Program-made: the position numbers and the translations under genes | Shown: positions 1-12,186 of the stretch, in pieces | Numbering within the stretch: position 1 is the first letter of the stretch | Layout of the letters: each line of letters starts with the position of its first letter | Notes under the pieces: generated by a model | Database searches by the model: none | Told to the model about the DNA's origin: nothing | Seen by the model: only the letters and a program-made list of their open reading frames with translations | Assembly (NCBI GenBank): GCA_022570795.1 | Contig: JAKUDP010000025.1 | Location: 77,001 to 141,000 of the forward strand | Source: Sphaerulina vaccinii | Lineage: Eukaryota > Ascomycota > Dothideomycetes > Mycosphaerellales > Mycosphaerellaceae | Direction: 5' to 3' | DNA: 64,000 bases

Positions 1-2964
1 TCCAACTCCCTCCTATCCTTCGCGATTTGCACTTCTAGTTCAGCTTTCTTACTATACTCGACCTCTCTCCTCCCCTTAACAGCCGAATAGCCCTTCTCCT
101 TGACAGAATAGAAGACTCCGCCTAAGTCTGCGAGCCAATGAGCGTCGACAGCCGTAGCGACGGACATATACTCCTTTGAAGTGAGAATTAACTCGTGATA
201 GACGACATAGTCGGGTGGATCTCCACTGTTGTATAAAGCGCTTGTGGGGTGTAAGTTCATAGTTACGCTGGTGCGGAGATTGACATATTCTCCGAGACCT
301 TTACGTTTTGCGGCTTGAGCGTAGTAGCCGGAGCAGATACAGAGACGGACTGTGTCGAGGTCGTAGCCTAAGATATAGAAGTTAGCAAGTGTCTCTGGAA
401 TGGGAAAAAAATTGGGTTGTGAGGGGCAGGGGGATGAGTGAGGTGGCTTGGTAGATGCAGAGACGCGGAGATGTTTGGGGATGTGAGAAGTACTTACCAC
501 CTGTTTTGATCTCCATTTTCGAAGATTTCATGATGTCGGAAATCTGTTGACGAATTTCTTCGGCTCTTCGGAGTGCCTTGGGATGTAAAAAGTGCTTGAC
601 ACACCAGCCATCCTTGCGTCCATTGAAGACCCATTGTTGGTATACCGTGAGGAGTGTAAGATGATCACTATCGTGGACGAAGAACTTCTCTCGCGCTGCA
701 TCGGCTTCTTCGAGGCGTTCCTTGGGTCTGTAGAAGACCGAAGGAACGGAGAGCATAGCTACAATAGTAATAATCTCTTCTGCGCAGCCATAGGTAGTGC
801 TGGAGGTGATCACGAGCTTTGCGAGGGCAGGATCCATGGGGAAGGAAGTCATCAGACTGCCGAGGGAGGTCAAGTTTCCGAGATTGTCCAGGGCGCCGAG
901 AGCCCATAAGTCGAAAAGGGATGTTGTGATTGTATCCTGAGGTGGAGGATCCATGAAATCGAAATCCAGAAGGTCTTTTACTCCTAAAGACTTCAAGAGA
1001 AGGACGGTATTTGCGAGGTTTGTACGCTGTATCTCAGGTATTGTGGCGATGTACAACTCCTCCTTGAATGCTCGCTCAGTGTACAAGTGGAAAGCTCTTC
1101 CAGGTCCTGTTCTTCCAGCTCGTCCAGCGCGTTGAGAGGCGTTGGCTTGGCTCACTGGAGTAATTTGCAAAGTATCCATCCCCATGCGTGGATTGTAGAC
1201 TTTGAGCTTGGAGAAACCACAGTCTACGACGTACATGATACCATCCACTGTGAGAGAGGTCTCGGCGATGTTTGTTGCTACGATAACTTTCCTTACACCT
1301 GGAGCGGCTCTGTCGAAGATTTTGGCTTGGAGGTCTGCGGGCATCTGGGAGTAGATTGGTAGGATGCTCAACTTGGGAGGATCGTTGAGCTGTGCAAGTC
1401 GTTCAGCGACTAACTCGCACGTCACTTCAATGTCTTCTTGGCCAGTCATGAAGACTAGAATGTCGCCGGCTCCTTGACTAACGTGGATCGCAAGCACTTG
1501 TCGCACAGCACTGTCAACGTAGTCTTCACAGGGTGATCGCGAGTACTGTATGTCGACTGGGAATGTTCGTCCTGGGATGAAGAATTCGGGTGCGCCACCG
1601 TAGAAGCGTGAGAAGCGTTCTGAGTTCATGGTGGCAGAAGTCACAATAAGCTTGAGATCTCGCCTTCGCGCTAGGACTTTCTTGATCAGGCCCATTAACA
1701 CATCCGTATTCAGTGCGCGTTCGTGAGCTTCGTCCATGATGATACAGCTGTATTGATCCAGATCCGGGTTCGTGAGGGATTCTCTCAGCAAGACACCATC
1801 CGTCATGTATTTGATGGTGGTCTCTTTACTCGTGCAGTCCTCGAATCGGATGGCATAGCCTACAGTTCCTCCGAGTGGCACCTCCATCTCCTCGCTGACA
1901 CGCTTTGCAACGGACATGGCTGCTACCCGTCTTGGCTGTGTACATCCAATCATGCCACTCTTCGCATAGCCATCCTCGTGCAAGAATTGTGTCAATTGCG
2001 TGGTCTTTCCAGATCCAGTCTGTCCAACTACGATCACAACCTGATTGTCTCGAATAACGCGCAGAAGATCCTCCCTCACAGCAAAAGCTGGCAGATACTC
2101 TCGCTGTTCTCGCAGCGATTTCGTCCTGGAGAAGTCTGACTGCCCTGCGTCTTGCTTCTTCATATGCTCTGCAAATTTGCTGCCCTTGTGCTGCTTGACT
2201 TCTTCCGCTCCATCTTCAACACCAGGCGCAGCAGAATCCGTATCCTCTTCTTTCACTCCGGTAACATTCCCCAGAGTGGTTCCGGCAGCACTGGTCGCTT
2301 CTTGAGCCTGCTTCTGTCTCTCTTTCTGCTGTCTCCTCTCTCTGACTACTTTGCTCCCCTTCTTCGCAAACACGGCCATGGCACTCTGCGGGTCCTTCAC
2401 AGCACTCACAGGCTCCAACTGCTTCGTAAAGACCGTCTTGCCATCCAGAAAAGGCGGCATCAAATCATGTACCAGCAAATGCACCCGCGTATCCTCATTT
2501 TCATCATCCAGCGAATTGAAATTGTCTCTGGTTTGCGCAACACTTGACGCCAGCATACGGTTGGCCTCCCAGGCGTCGTTGTCCTTCTGTCTCTGCAGAA
2601 ATGTTGGGTTGACTTTCTGCCTCACAGCCATTTTCTTCTCCAATAGCTCCTTTTCTCGCTCTTGATCAGCCCAGGTCGTGTCTTCGTTGCCTCGGAACGG
2701 ATTGTGCGTCTCGTCTCCCAATACAGCTCCATCTTCTCCGTAGTTGTACCAATCGCGATCTAAGGCGGCTGCATCGTCGTCGTTGACTCCATTTTCAGGT
2801 CCTTCGAGATCTTCCTGACGAGGTCGATTCGGCGCCTTGGTGGGCGCATTCTCTCGGAGATGATTATTGCGCCGTCGAGAAGAGGTCGGATTTGCAGCAA
2901 AGTGCTCGTCTTGGTCGCCAGTATCAATCCGCCGTCTTTTTGCACTTCTGTCGTCGCCAGCCAT
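1..2964 (-). CDS. prp16: PRP16-type DEAH-box splicing helicase (3' end off window)
   Basis: ATP-dependent RNA helicase of the PRP16/DHX38 family, which remodels the spliceosome around the second step of pre-mRNA splicing in the nucleus. The start at 2964 gives MAGDDRSAKRRR; an in-frame ATG-less extension to 2997 is less likely. A charged N-terminal region of about 300 residues precedes the Walker A motif GQTGSGKTT (about residue 315), DEAH (about 410), SAT, and QRAGRAGR (about 609), followed by the HA2/OB region (LLDFDFMDPPPQ, SVFYRPKERLEEADAAREKFF). One intron, 368-497 (GTAAGT...TTAG), restores KTGGYDLDTVRLCICSGYY. The coding frame is still open at base 1, so the C-terminus is missing here. 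The PPKERxEEADAAREKF context distinguishes PRP16 from PRP2 and PRP22. Family call is strong; the exact start is inferred. Confidence 0.93.
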
Positions 2965-3059
2965 GATAGCCTTTCGGTTGTTCGCAAAGAGCAGCATCAG
3001 AATGGAAGTTGACTACTCACATCAGTTTTCTCAAGAGGAAGGCGCCATGTCCCCAAATT

Positions 3060-4320
3060 GTTGTGGACTGGAAAGTGAGGTTGGAAGGTGCTCATCGAGA
3101 ATCAAAATCCAAAATTCTTGAGAATGGAAGATGCTTGGTGTGCTTGTCACAGCAGTCCGACGATGAGGAGCGGACAAGACAAGTCGCGAAAATGCAAGAC
3201 ATCTACAGACTGGCAACCAAAACAGTTGCCTGGCTTGGTTTGGACTCTCCAGAGGGCGATGGGATCAAGTCTCGGCGCTTCTTGCAGTGGTTAGGTGATC
3301 GTCGCGGACATCCTTGGCAGCACGATGCACTGTTGTGGGACACGATCGAACGGTATCATGAAAGCGTTCGAGATGAGTTTCGATGTCACTGGGACCTGAA
3401 TAACATTACGCCGGAATTCCTCAGAACTTTTGCTAACAGGGCCTACTTCACGCGGCGATGGGTGCTACAGGAGATTGGCGTAGCCAGCGGTGTGGAACTG
3501 GTCTGTGGACATTGGCATGTCCAGGGCGGCGGCAGCACCATCTATCTTCGAAGCATGGGCAAGATTCATGAGTAGCGAAAAGTCCACGCTCCCGGCGACT
3601 TTTGAACGTCTGATGCGCTTGCGAAGCACCCGAAATCCAGATAAAAGACAAACGATTATAGACACCATGGAGCACTGTCGCAACTTCCTGTGCCAGGACC
3701 CACGAGATCGGGTCGCTGCCATGCTATGGGCGACAGACTTGGATGTGCATGTCGATTACACGCGGTCTACGGAACATGTCTATCAAGACTTCGCGATGCA
3801 GCTTTTGGAGATTCCAGGGCTGAATACCGACCGAGCAAGTTCTTCTGGCAGCCGCAATGCGATCAGCCATATTAGCTCCTCAATGCCCTCTTCTGCCAAC
3901 TTGGGTGCCTGATTGGCGCGTGGCTCCACGATCACGAGGCCTTATAACGCTAGAACCTATCGATGCCAGGAATCCTGAAGCTGACCAGACTGTTATTACT
4001 TTGTTTGTTTGCTGCCATGAGCAACTACATGCGCAGTCGAGAAGGGGACTGCCACTGCTTATATAAAGCATGCCAGATGCCTCAATATCCGCCTACGGGC
4101 ATACATATCCTTTGGGCAAGTCATACAATCCGGCGATTGTCTTCTTCAGAGCTCTCGAGGTTGGGAAAAGCCTGGCTCGAGTACTGTAGCTCATTGCGTC
4201 GTGCTTCGTGGTCTGCGTGGGTACCGTGACATGTTCAGGATTGCTGGACATGTCACATTCGAAGCTGGTGCTTTAAAGAGGTCATGGTCCTGGCAGAAGA
4301 ACGACATTGAGTTCTCGATC
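3060..4320 (+). pseudogene. Decayed HET-domain (heterokaryon incompatibility) gene remnant
   Basis: Three reading frames in succession encode consecutive pieces of a fungal HET-domain protein. Frame one (about 3060-3530) has ERTRQVAKMQDIYRLA, TVAWLGLDSPEGD and ANRAYFTRRWVLQEI. Frame two (about 3530-3870) has FLCQDPRDRVAAMLWATD followed by VDYTRSTEHVYQDFAMQLLE. Frame three (about 3890-3930) has LPTWVPDWR. These are the usual order and motifs of the domain, so at least two frameshifts separate them. The N-terminal part of the domain is absent and no ATG opens frame one. A weak final block around 4210-4320 may be the old C-terminus. HET proteins trigger cell death after fusion of unlike strains; this copy cannot make an intact one. 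It begins about 100 bp from the helicase start, so the prp16 promoter must lie in or over the remnant. Confidence 0.85.
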
Positions 4321-4363
4321 ATATAGTCTATCAAGGCTTTTCCACAACTTTGCCAGTATTCTT

Positions 4364-6214
4364 CTAAGACTGCTTCTTCCTGACCAGAACAACTCTCCCT
4401 TCCCAGGGCGCCAACGCATCTTCGATCGACTCCTCAACACTACTTACCAGAACCTCCCTCTCGCCCTTCAATTCATCTTTCGGAACAGGCTGTGCCTCAT
4501 TCGTGAAATTACAGTACACCACCGCCGTCGGCCCATTCGCCGACTTAGTGAACGACACAACACTCTCACTATCCTTCTCTAACAACTCGAACTCGCCATA
4601 CACAAACACCTCCTTATACTTCTTCCTAATCTTCAACATCCTCTTCCAGAAACTCAAAATACTACCTTCATCACTCTCCTGCTGCTCCACATTAAGCCAA
4701 CTAGCAGAATCATTCACCCGCATCCACGGCTTAGCATCCTCACTCGTAAACCCACCATTCTTGCCTACAGCCCACTGCATAGGCGTTCGAGCATTATCTC
4801 TTGCCAAATGTTGCATTGATAGCTTAGCTGCTGCGAGTTTCTCTGGGTCTTCTGCATAAAGCTTTTGAATATGGTGCCACCATCTTTGTGATTCGATGTC
4901 TTTGTATTCTTCTCCAACGGACCAGGAGAGGGGGATGTTTATCATGCCGATTTCTTGACCTGAAAGTATCGAAGGTCAGTACAGAGATGAGACATGGATG
5001 GGAAGGGGGAGGAGACGTACCTTCGTATATGTATTGTGTTCCTGACAACGTAGCTTGCATGAGCGCCAACATCTTTCCACTCGCCTTCCACGTCTCTTCA
5101 CTCCCATCATCTCCAAACCTCGACACAGATCTAGCAACATCATGATTCTCCATAAACGTCGTAGTCCAGGCATCAGTCCCCACAATAACTCTTTGCGTCC
5201 TCTTTAACGCCTCGCTCATCTGAGGAACCTTCCAGGTGTGCGGAGGCACAGTGTACCGAAGAGGATGTCCATGTCCCACATCCACAACATCAAACAAGAA
5301 AATACTATTCAATTCATGTCTACTCGCTCCAACATATCTTAGCATTTCCTCATTACTCGCCTCGCCACATTCCCCAACACTCATAGCTCCGTAGGATTCG
5401 AGGATGGCGCCCATTTCCTTGATAAATTCGTGGATCCTCGGGCCATGAGATACGACGGATCCTGGATGTTGATATAAATTTCCTGGATCGGTTATAGGTG
5501 CGTTGGGGAAGGTTTGGTCCTTTGAGTAGAGGGAAACTGTATCTATGCGGAAACCGTCGACGCCGAGATCGAGCCAGAAATTCATACTATCCGCATAGAG
5601 CGTTTTCCTTGCTTCGAGGCATTCGAAATTGACGTCTGGTTGTTGTTTTGCGAAGAGGTGTAAGTAATACTCCTCTGTATGGTCGTCCCATTGCCAGGCA
5701 CTGCCGCCGAAGTATGAGGCCCAATTGTTGGGTGGTTGACGTTCGCCGGAGGGAGAGTAGGTGGCGGGTTTCCAGATATACCAGTCGCGTTTGGGACTTG
5801 TTTTGGAGGAACGTGATTCTTGGAACCAGGCGTGTTCGTCGGAGGTGTGGTTTATTACTAGGTCGAGGATGACTTTCAGACCTAGGGAGTGGGCTTTTGA
5901 GAGGAGGTCCTTCATGTCTTCCATAGTGCCATAGGGTGGGTAAACTTTTCTGTAGTTTCTGATGTCGTAGCCTGTCGTAGTGAGCTAGTTGTGTTGTCTT
6001 GTCTGGTGTCATACTACATACCCATGTCGTGTTGTGGACTATCGTACATTGGACTTATCCAGATTATTGTGGCTTCTAGGTCTTTGATGTATTCTAGACG
6101 CTTGGTGATGCCAGGAAGGTCTCCGATGCCATCGTCGTTTGAGTCTTGAAAACTTGCGGGATAGATCTGATAGACCACGCCTTCCTTCCACCATGAGGTC
6201 TTATCAGTAGACAT
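4364..6214 (-). CDS. Alpha-glucosidase / maltase, GH13 family
   Basis: Hydrolyses terminal alpha-1,4-linked glucose from maltose-type oligosaccharides; no signal peptide is seen, so it is probably cytosolic. Exons are 6214-6022, 5971-5021 and 4959-4364, with introns 5972-6021 and 4960-5020. The product is 579 aa, normal for fungal maltases. It starts MSTDKTSWWKEGVVYQIYPA; an upstream in-frame ATG at 6262 adds 16 residues. GH13 landmarks are DLVINHTSDEH, the nucleophile Asp in DGFRIDTVSLYS (about residue 207), the acid Glu in SVGECGEAS (about 265) and MENHDVAR (about 338). The residue after the nucleophile is Thr, as in yeast maltases, where isomaltases have Val; this suggests alpha-1,4 preference. 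It is divergent from the sugar permease at 7126 across 0.9 kb, the usual MAL arrangement. No regulator gene sits beside it. Confidence 0.9.
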
Positions 6215-7125
6215 CTTTGGTGGTCCGGAGAGGCCGAGGAAGTCGCAAATGGATCGCAGCATGTTGCTTGATGGAAAGCGGTTTCTTGTGGTCTCGGGTC
6301 GCTGGCTAAAGAGGTGTTGTTGATGGAAGCTCGAGCCAAGGAATACACCGCCAGTAGATGTTGGCCACGTCGGAAAGTGCCTAAAGTTAATGCTAGTCGT
6401 TTCAGGCCTGAGGAATCAGTGCTTTGGGCGACGGCGAAACTGTCTGCTTCAGGGAAGATCGTCAAACGACTGGAGGCCTGCTGCAGTAGGTCGTGAGCAA
6501 GCGCCTGCCGCGCGGAGAACCCAGCAGCTGTCGCCTGTGTATACCGCTGCTCCTTGTATACCAACAAAGAAGCTGAAGCCAAAGGAGCAGATTTCCCCGT
6601 GGGGTAACTTGGACATCCATGACAACTTCTCGGACTCGGGAGACTCGGTGCAATGTTCGATGAGCAGTTGATGAACGACTTCAGCTGCAGACGCATCGCT
6701 GATCGCAAAACGGCATGCGGTAGCATAGGATATATTGAAACATTAGTGAGTGCCAGTGGTTCACAATCGTGATCTTTGAATATGAAGACTGGCTGCTGAT
6801 TGAAGTGACCTGATGATACAGGCACAAATTACCAGGTAGTCCTATATGGCCGATGGCCAGGAGTGTCTGTCCAACAGTTAAGCCCAACAGGGCAGGTTAG
6901 CGCGTGCAGTGAATGGTCAACTTACTGGAAGCCATGCTACGGCATCGTAGTCGTATACAAGTCATTACATTCGGGATACCACCAACCTAGTGTGTAGTCC
7001 TTGAACTGCCGAAGAGCCTCTGTCCTGCTGTTGACTATACATGGCTCGCTTAGCCGCCGTTCATCGTATCTCCACTTGCTCCACTAGCTCCAAGATCTTT
7101 TGCTATCCTTCTGGATATCACAACA
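6215..7125. promoter_or_regulatory. Shared divergent promoter region of maltase and permease
   Basis: About 0.9 kb between the two start codons holds no convincing coding sequence. Open frames here lack family motifs and run antisense to one another. By position it must carry the control sites for both genes. I could not identify a specific operator with confidence. Confidence 0.5.
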
Positions 7126-8885
7126 ATGGCATCGCTTGGCACCGACGACGAGAACAAGAGGCATGATGGCATGCGCAATAGTGTCGCTCACAATGCGTCA
7201 CTCGCAACTGATGCAGAACACCGCATGAGTCTCTGGCAAGGCATCAAGAAGTATCCCAAAGCAGTAGGCTGGTCAATCTTGCTTTCCACGGCCTTGGTAA
7301 TGGAAGGATACGATGTGACGCTGCTAGGCAATCTCTTCAGCCAGCCAGCTTTCCAGAAGCGATTCGGAGAGCCAGACGGTAAAGGTGGCTTTCAGGTCAC
7401 GTCCGCATGGCAGTCCGGTCTCTCAAACACCTTCGGCATAGGATCCATTTTCGGTCTTCTGGTGGCTGGAACCTGCGCGGAGCGCTATGGGTATCGCAGG
7501 ACAATGATGACCGCCCTCACGTCGATCATCGGTGCGATATTCATCGTATTCTTCGCCAAGAACTTGGTGATGCTTTTCTTCGGCGAGCTTTTATGCTCGA
7601 TGTGCTGGGGCATCTTTCAGACTATCACAGTAACGTACGCTTCAGAAGTTTGTAAGTTAGATCGTTTGCATGTTCAAAGGACACTTGCTGAAGCTCCGAC
7701 CCGACGATTCTAGGTCCAATGGCGCTGCGAGCTTATCTTACCACATATGTCAACCTGTATGTTGAGCTTCGCATTGGAAGTTTCATCGATTGAATACTGA
7801 CCCTGTACAGATGCTGGGTCTTTGGACAATTCATCGGCGCTGGCGTCCTGAGAGGTGTCGTCGATAGAACGGACCAGTGGGCGTATAAGATACCATTCGC
7901 GATACAGTGGATCTGGCCGGTGCCTCTAATCACCGGAATCTTCTTCGCTCCGGAGTCGCCTTGGTGGCTCGTTCGCAAAGGCAGACTCGAAGATGCAAGG
8001 AAAGCACTGCTGCGTTTGGCAACCCTGGAAGATGCTGAAGAGTCTTCGATCGATGAGACTTTGAGCTTGATCAGATATACCACCGAACTAGAGAAGAGCC
8101 AGCAAGAAGGAACCTCGTACTGGGACTGTTTCCGTGGGACTGACCTCAGACGCACCGAAATCGTCTGCTGCGTCTATGCCATCCAGGTAACTTGCGGCTG
8201 TCCTATCATGGGATACTCAGTCTACTTCATGGAGCAAGCCGGCTTCAGCCCTAGAAACGCTTTCTCCATGTCGATTGGACAATCCGGCATCGGAGCCGTC
8301 GGCACAATCGGATCATGGTTCCTGATGCCACATGTAGGTCGAAGGACACTATACCTTTGGGGTGCCATACTCATGGGACTCATTTTGCTCGTCATCGGCT
8401 TCATTGGGATCGCGCCCAAGTCAAACACCGGTGCTTCGTGGGGCATAGGTGCGCTCTTGCTTGTGTTGACTTTCGTGTACGATATCACGATTGGCCCGGT
8501 TTGTTATTCGCTAACGCCTGAGCTGTCGTCTACTCGACTGCGAAACAAGAGTGTCGTACTGGCGCGTGCGGCATACAATGTCACCGGTATCCTGGCGAAC
8601 ACTCTCCAGCCATACATGCTTAATCCAACAGCCTGGAACTGGGGCGCAAAGGCAGCATTCTTTTGGGTTGGAACTGCTGTAGCGAGTGTTGTTTGGATCT
8701 TCTTCCGTCTGCCAGAGCCGAAAGGTCGTACTTATGCGGAGCTGGACGTCTTGTTCAGAGAGAAGACGCCGGCTCGCAAGTTCAAGACTGCTCAAGTTGA
8801 TGCGTTCATCTATGCTGACGAGATTGAGGACAAGCTTGTAAAGAGCGAGAAGGACTCTACTGCCGTAAATATCGAGGAGCTCTGA
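7126..8885 (+). CDS. MFS alpha-glucoside/maltose-type sugar permease
   Basis: Plasma-membrane sugar:proton symporter of the MFS sugar transporter family, fungal MAL/general alpha-glucoside permease branch. Exons are 7126-7651, 7714-7756 and 7811-8885, giving 547 aa. The short middle exon is confirmed by the protein read across it, EVCPMALRAYLTTYVNLCWVFGQF, a hallmark segment of this branch. Other landmarks are VMEGYDVTLLGNLFSQPAFQKRFG near the first membrane segment, AERYGYRRT, PESPWWLVRKGR after segment 6, and RLPEPKGRTYAELDVLF at the C-terminal end of the transmembrane core. Twelve hydrophobic segments fit. Paired head-to-head with the maltase, it probably imports the disaccharide the enzyme cleaves. 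Substrate is inferred from neighbour and family; other alpha-glucosides are possible. It resembles the broken permease at 25822-27568. Confidence 0.92.
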
Positions 8886-10662
8886 GTTCGTTGCAGGATG
8901 GAGTCGGGAACTGATATGCTGCTCCTAGTAGAGCCGCATGTTGCGATCGTCGATGATATAGCATATGATTATATTATGTCCAGATAGGTCTTCTTTGCGT
9001 CCAGTTGGGGACCGTTCACCCATCTTGAGCTGGTTGAAAATGCAATGTCGTTGTAGATCTCATGTTCCGTGGCCTGAAAGTATCAACAATTCCCTTGAGG
9101 GGAGAGTTGCGCGATGGATTGGCCGACTTGTGCTGCACACCTCAGAGGACGAAGTGGTGATGCGATGAGAAGATTGCTTGCCATATAGGGTCACCATAGT
9201 TCGATTTGATGAATGCACGAGAGTCGTGGTGTGAGAAACGTTGATGTTAGGTACATGTTGATGCAGGAGAGATGGCGTAGTCAGGATTGGAGCGGCGTCG
9301 TCGCGTCGAGAAGCCCGGAAGACAGCCAGACGCAGCATACCTTAACCATTCGGGGTAAAACAGGGTTATTCACTTACACGTTCCCAGAATCTCATTGGTT
9401 CGGGAAGAGCCGCCGCTAGAAGATTGCCACGTTCTTGTAAATTCGAGCATTCGAGCTACGAATTTTTGTTGAGCGTGGAGGCTTCCGCTTTCACTTCCTC
9501 CGTATGCCTTCTAGTATCCTACCGCACCGATAGTGGTTTAGACCACTCCAAGACCACTTGCCTACTGGCGCCTCGAAGGAAGACAGCGGCTTCGAAGTGT
9601 TGTTTTCAGTCTCACTGCTCATCGAATTCTTGGCAGCTCTCTTCGGTTAGACTGTCGTCGTCGTCTAGAGCCCGAGACCTTCTTCCTTCTCTTCTTCTTC
9701 CTTCTTATCCAAGGTTTCCTTGCCTCATCAACATCTTCCACTCCCACGAGAATTTGCCACAGCTCAGCGAGCTTGCTATGGGTTTCCACGCTCACATTCT
9801 ACCTGCCCACTTGGACGCTTCAGTTTCGACGACGATATCACGCGGCGAAATCCCAGTGTCCGGCTCTACGCGTCGCTCCAGCATCAATGCCTAGCTATCA
9901 GGAGTATCAGAATATTCTGAGGCGACGTTTATTTCTATTTGCGGAGTCAAGCTCTGAGCAAGTCACGTAATAACAGCGCCTGCTAAGTCATCAGAAACAC
10001 ATAGGCCCGCCGATCACATCGGCAACATCCATCGGTCTCATAGTCGGCACCTTCCTGATCGCTGTCGCAAACATGCATTTCGAACTCATCGCTGGGCTGA
10101 CAAGACATGATCTCAATGACATCTTTTTGTTCTGCGGTGTCGAATGTCGGCATACCGACTCCTGCTCCCGATAAGCTTTCTTCTCTGCAGCACATATCAG
10201 CACCATCAAGTGGCAGTCTAGGACTTTCCAATAAAGCTACGAGACTCTCTCAGCAACTGAACATCCCGGACCACTGGTTTGAGCGCATCGTAGACGAGAG
10301 TTGATCAGTACTATGTACGCTTATCAGACATTGCGCTCTTCACAGCGATGGCGTCAAAGAGCCTTATATGAAAGGCTTGCAGCATGACTCGGGACCACGC
10401 GTTCGACTGTCGATGCTAGCGTGGTTGGTCTGCAAGTCATTGGCAGCGCCGGCATCTGCTTGTGACCAATGCGCTAATCTCCCACTCAAATACTATAGGG
10501 ACCTGACTTGAGTATAACCCATGGCGAATCATTCAGGCTCACAATCTTGCATGATGGTCAAGGACATGTTTCGTTCAGCTGATTGCTTAAGTGGTATAGC
10601 TTGGCCATTCCCCAGACAGGTTTGCGACTACTGTCTTTGCTGACACCTACTATGTGAATGGA
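8886..10662. other. 1.8-kb gap without a supported gene
   Basis: Downstream of the permease and upstream of the CFEM receptor. Open frames around 9424-9970 and 9983-10304 begin at non-ATG codons or are short, and I recognise no domain. A pyrimidine-rich stretch near 9650-9720 resembles a fungal promoter or 5' leader, so a small unrecognised gene reading rightward from about 9778 cannot be excluded. Confidence 0.4.
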
Positions 10663-12186
10663 ATGCGCTGGCTTGCAGTTTTCATTGCCATCAGCGCTGC
10701 ACTACTGTGTGGTACAGCTGAGTGCCAATCCAGTGGCCCGGGTCCAGCATTGTCGCCATGTGTGGTCAGTCAGAACCCTCTCCCTACTCGAACAACTTTG
10801 CTGTCGTTAACATTCTACTAGACGAAGTGTATATTCCAGTTCATACCAGCGTCCGGATGTGGCACGGATGCAGCATGTCTTTGTGCGAATACCTCGTACA
10901 AGGCATCTGTACAGAACTGTCTGCAGGCGAATTGTCCAGTGGCCGAATCCTTAGGCACGTCCAATACCTTGCAACATGGCGACACTGCTGACAAGTCTTA
11001 GTCGCCGGCCGATACCAGAGTGAAGCTTGTGGCGCTCCCATTCGCAGTCAGGTGGGCCTGACCAGAAGGGTAATATGGACAATGTATGCCACCGCCGTGA
11101 TAAGCGTCGTTGCAAGATTCGTCTTCCGAAATCCCTACCTGCGAGGCGCTGGATACGGCTGGGACGACTGGGCAGTTCTGGCGTCGTTTATACTGCTGAC
11201 ACCTCTCAACACTGTCATACACTCCATGACGAACGCGGGTCTTGGACGTGACATCTGGACCCTCGAACCCGAGAACATCACGACTCTGCTTCATGAATTC
11301 TGGATTGAGGCTATTCTCTACACTTTCTTGATGTCACTCGTCAAAGTCTCAATCTTGCTGCTCTATCTCAGGATCTGGACAAGCGGTAATTCCTGGTCAG
11401 CAACCTTTCGCAGGTCATGTTTCATTCTGATCGGCATCAATGTCGCATTTGGCATTGCACTTGGAGCGACAGTAATCTTCGAGTGTAAGCCGATCAGCTA
11501 TGCTTGGACGCGTGAGTATACTTCTCCCAAGATTTCGAAATGGAGTTTCAGGAAAGTGCACTGACTTCGTCGCAGGCTGGGATGGCGAACATACGGGGAA
11601 ATGCATCGACTACAGCGCCCAATCATACGCCATCAGCGCAATCAACACAATTCTCGACTTCGTCACTTTTCTGTTACCGACACCCAAACTTCTATATCTT
11701 CCAATCTCGACACGAAAGAAGGTTGGAGTTTGCCTGTGTTTCGCGCTAGGCTTACTCGCGACAACTGCCAGTGTCGTCAGGCTTATATACTTAGTCAAGT
11801 ACTCCACGAACCAAAACTTCAGCTGGTGGTTCGCACCCATTGCGACTTGGACCTCACTGGAATGTAACCTCGCCGTCACTTGCGCTTGCTTACCTTCTAT
11901 GGCTGGATTGTTCCAAAAGGTCTGCGGGAGTCTGAAAGGAAACAAGTGGACGTATGGAAGCAGTGGGGCGCACAACATCGATAACGTGCGATTGTCGACA
12001 CTGCAAGCACCGTCGCAATATATCGACGAAGGTGATATACCACCTCTACCCAACACTCACAACGAAGCTAAGTCGTCGACTAGACTGCAGATCACTGCCG
12101 AGCCGGACGATGCGCTATCACCCGGATTATATGATCATAAAGGACACCAACATGTCGACGCCAAATCTGTCGACCGCGTGGAATAG
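10663..12186 (+). CDS. CFEM-domain seven-transmembrane receptor (Pth11-like, rhodopsin-like domain)
   Basis: Exons 10663-10764, 10822-10954, 11002-11511 and 11576-12186 encode 451 aa. A signal peptide (MRWLAVFIAISAALLCGTAEC) leads into a CFEM domain with regularly spaced cysteines (SGCGTDAACLCANTSY, QNCLQANC, EACGAPIR), then about seven membrane segments of the fungal rhodopsin-like family (ARFVFRNPYLRGAGYGWDDW, WTRWDGEHTGKCID, ATWTSLECNLAVTCACLPS) and a hydrophilic tail. Such proteins are plasma-membrane receptors; Pth11 in rice blast is needed for sensing plant surfaces. Intron 10955-11001 reads only if the donor is GC (AG|GCACGT), with a CTGAC branch point and TTAG acceptor; the other two introns are GT-AG. 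Ligand and G-protein coupling are unknown. Confidence 0.86.

Noticed and set aside
9424..9894. 156-codon plus-strand frame as a gene
   Set aside because: Begins at TTG, is Ser/Leu-biased from a pyrimidine-rich stretch, and overlaps two other frames of similar length; no domain or consistent splice pattern.
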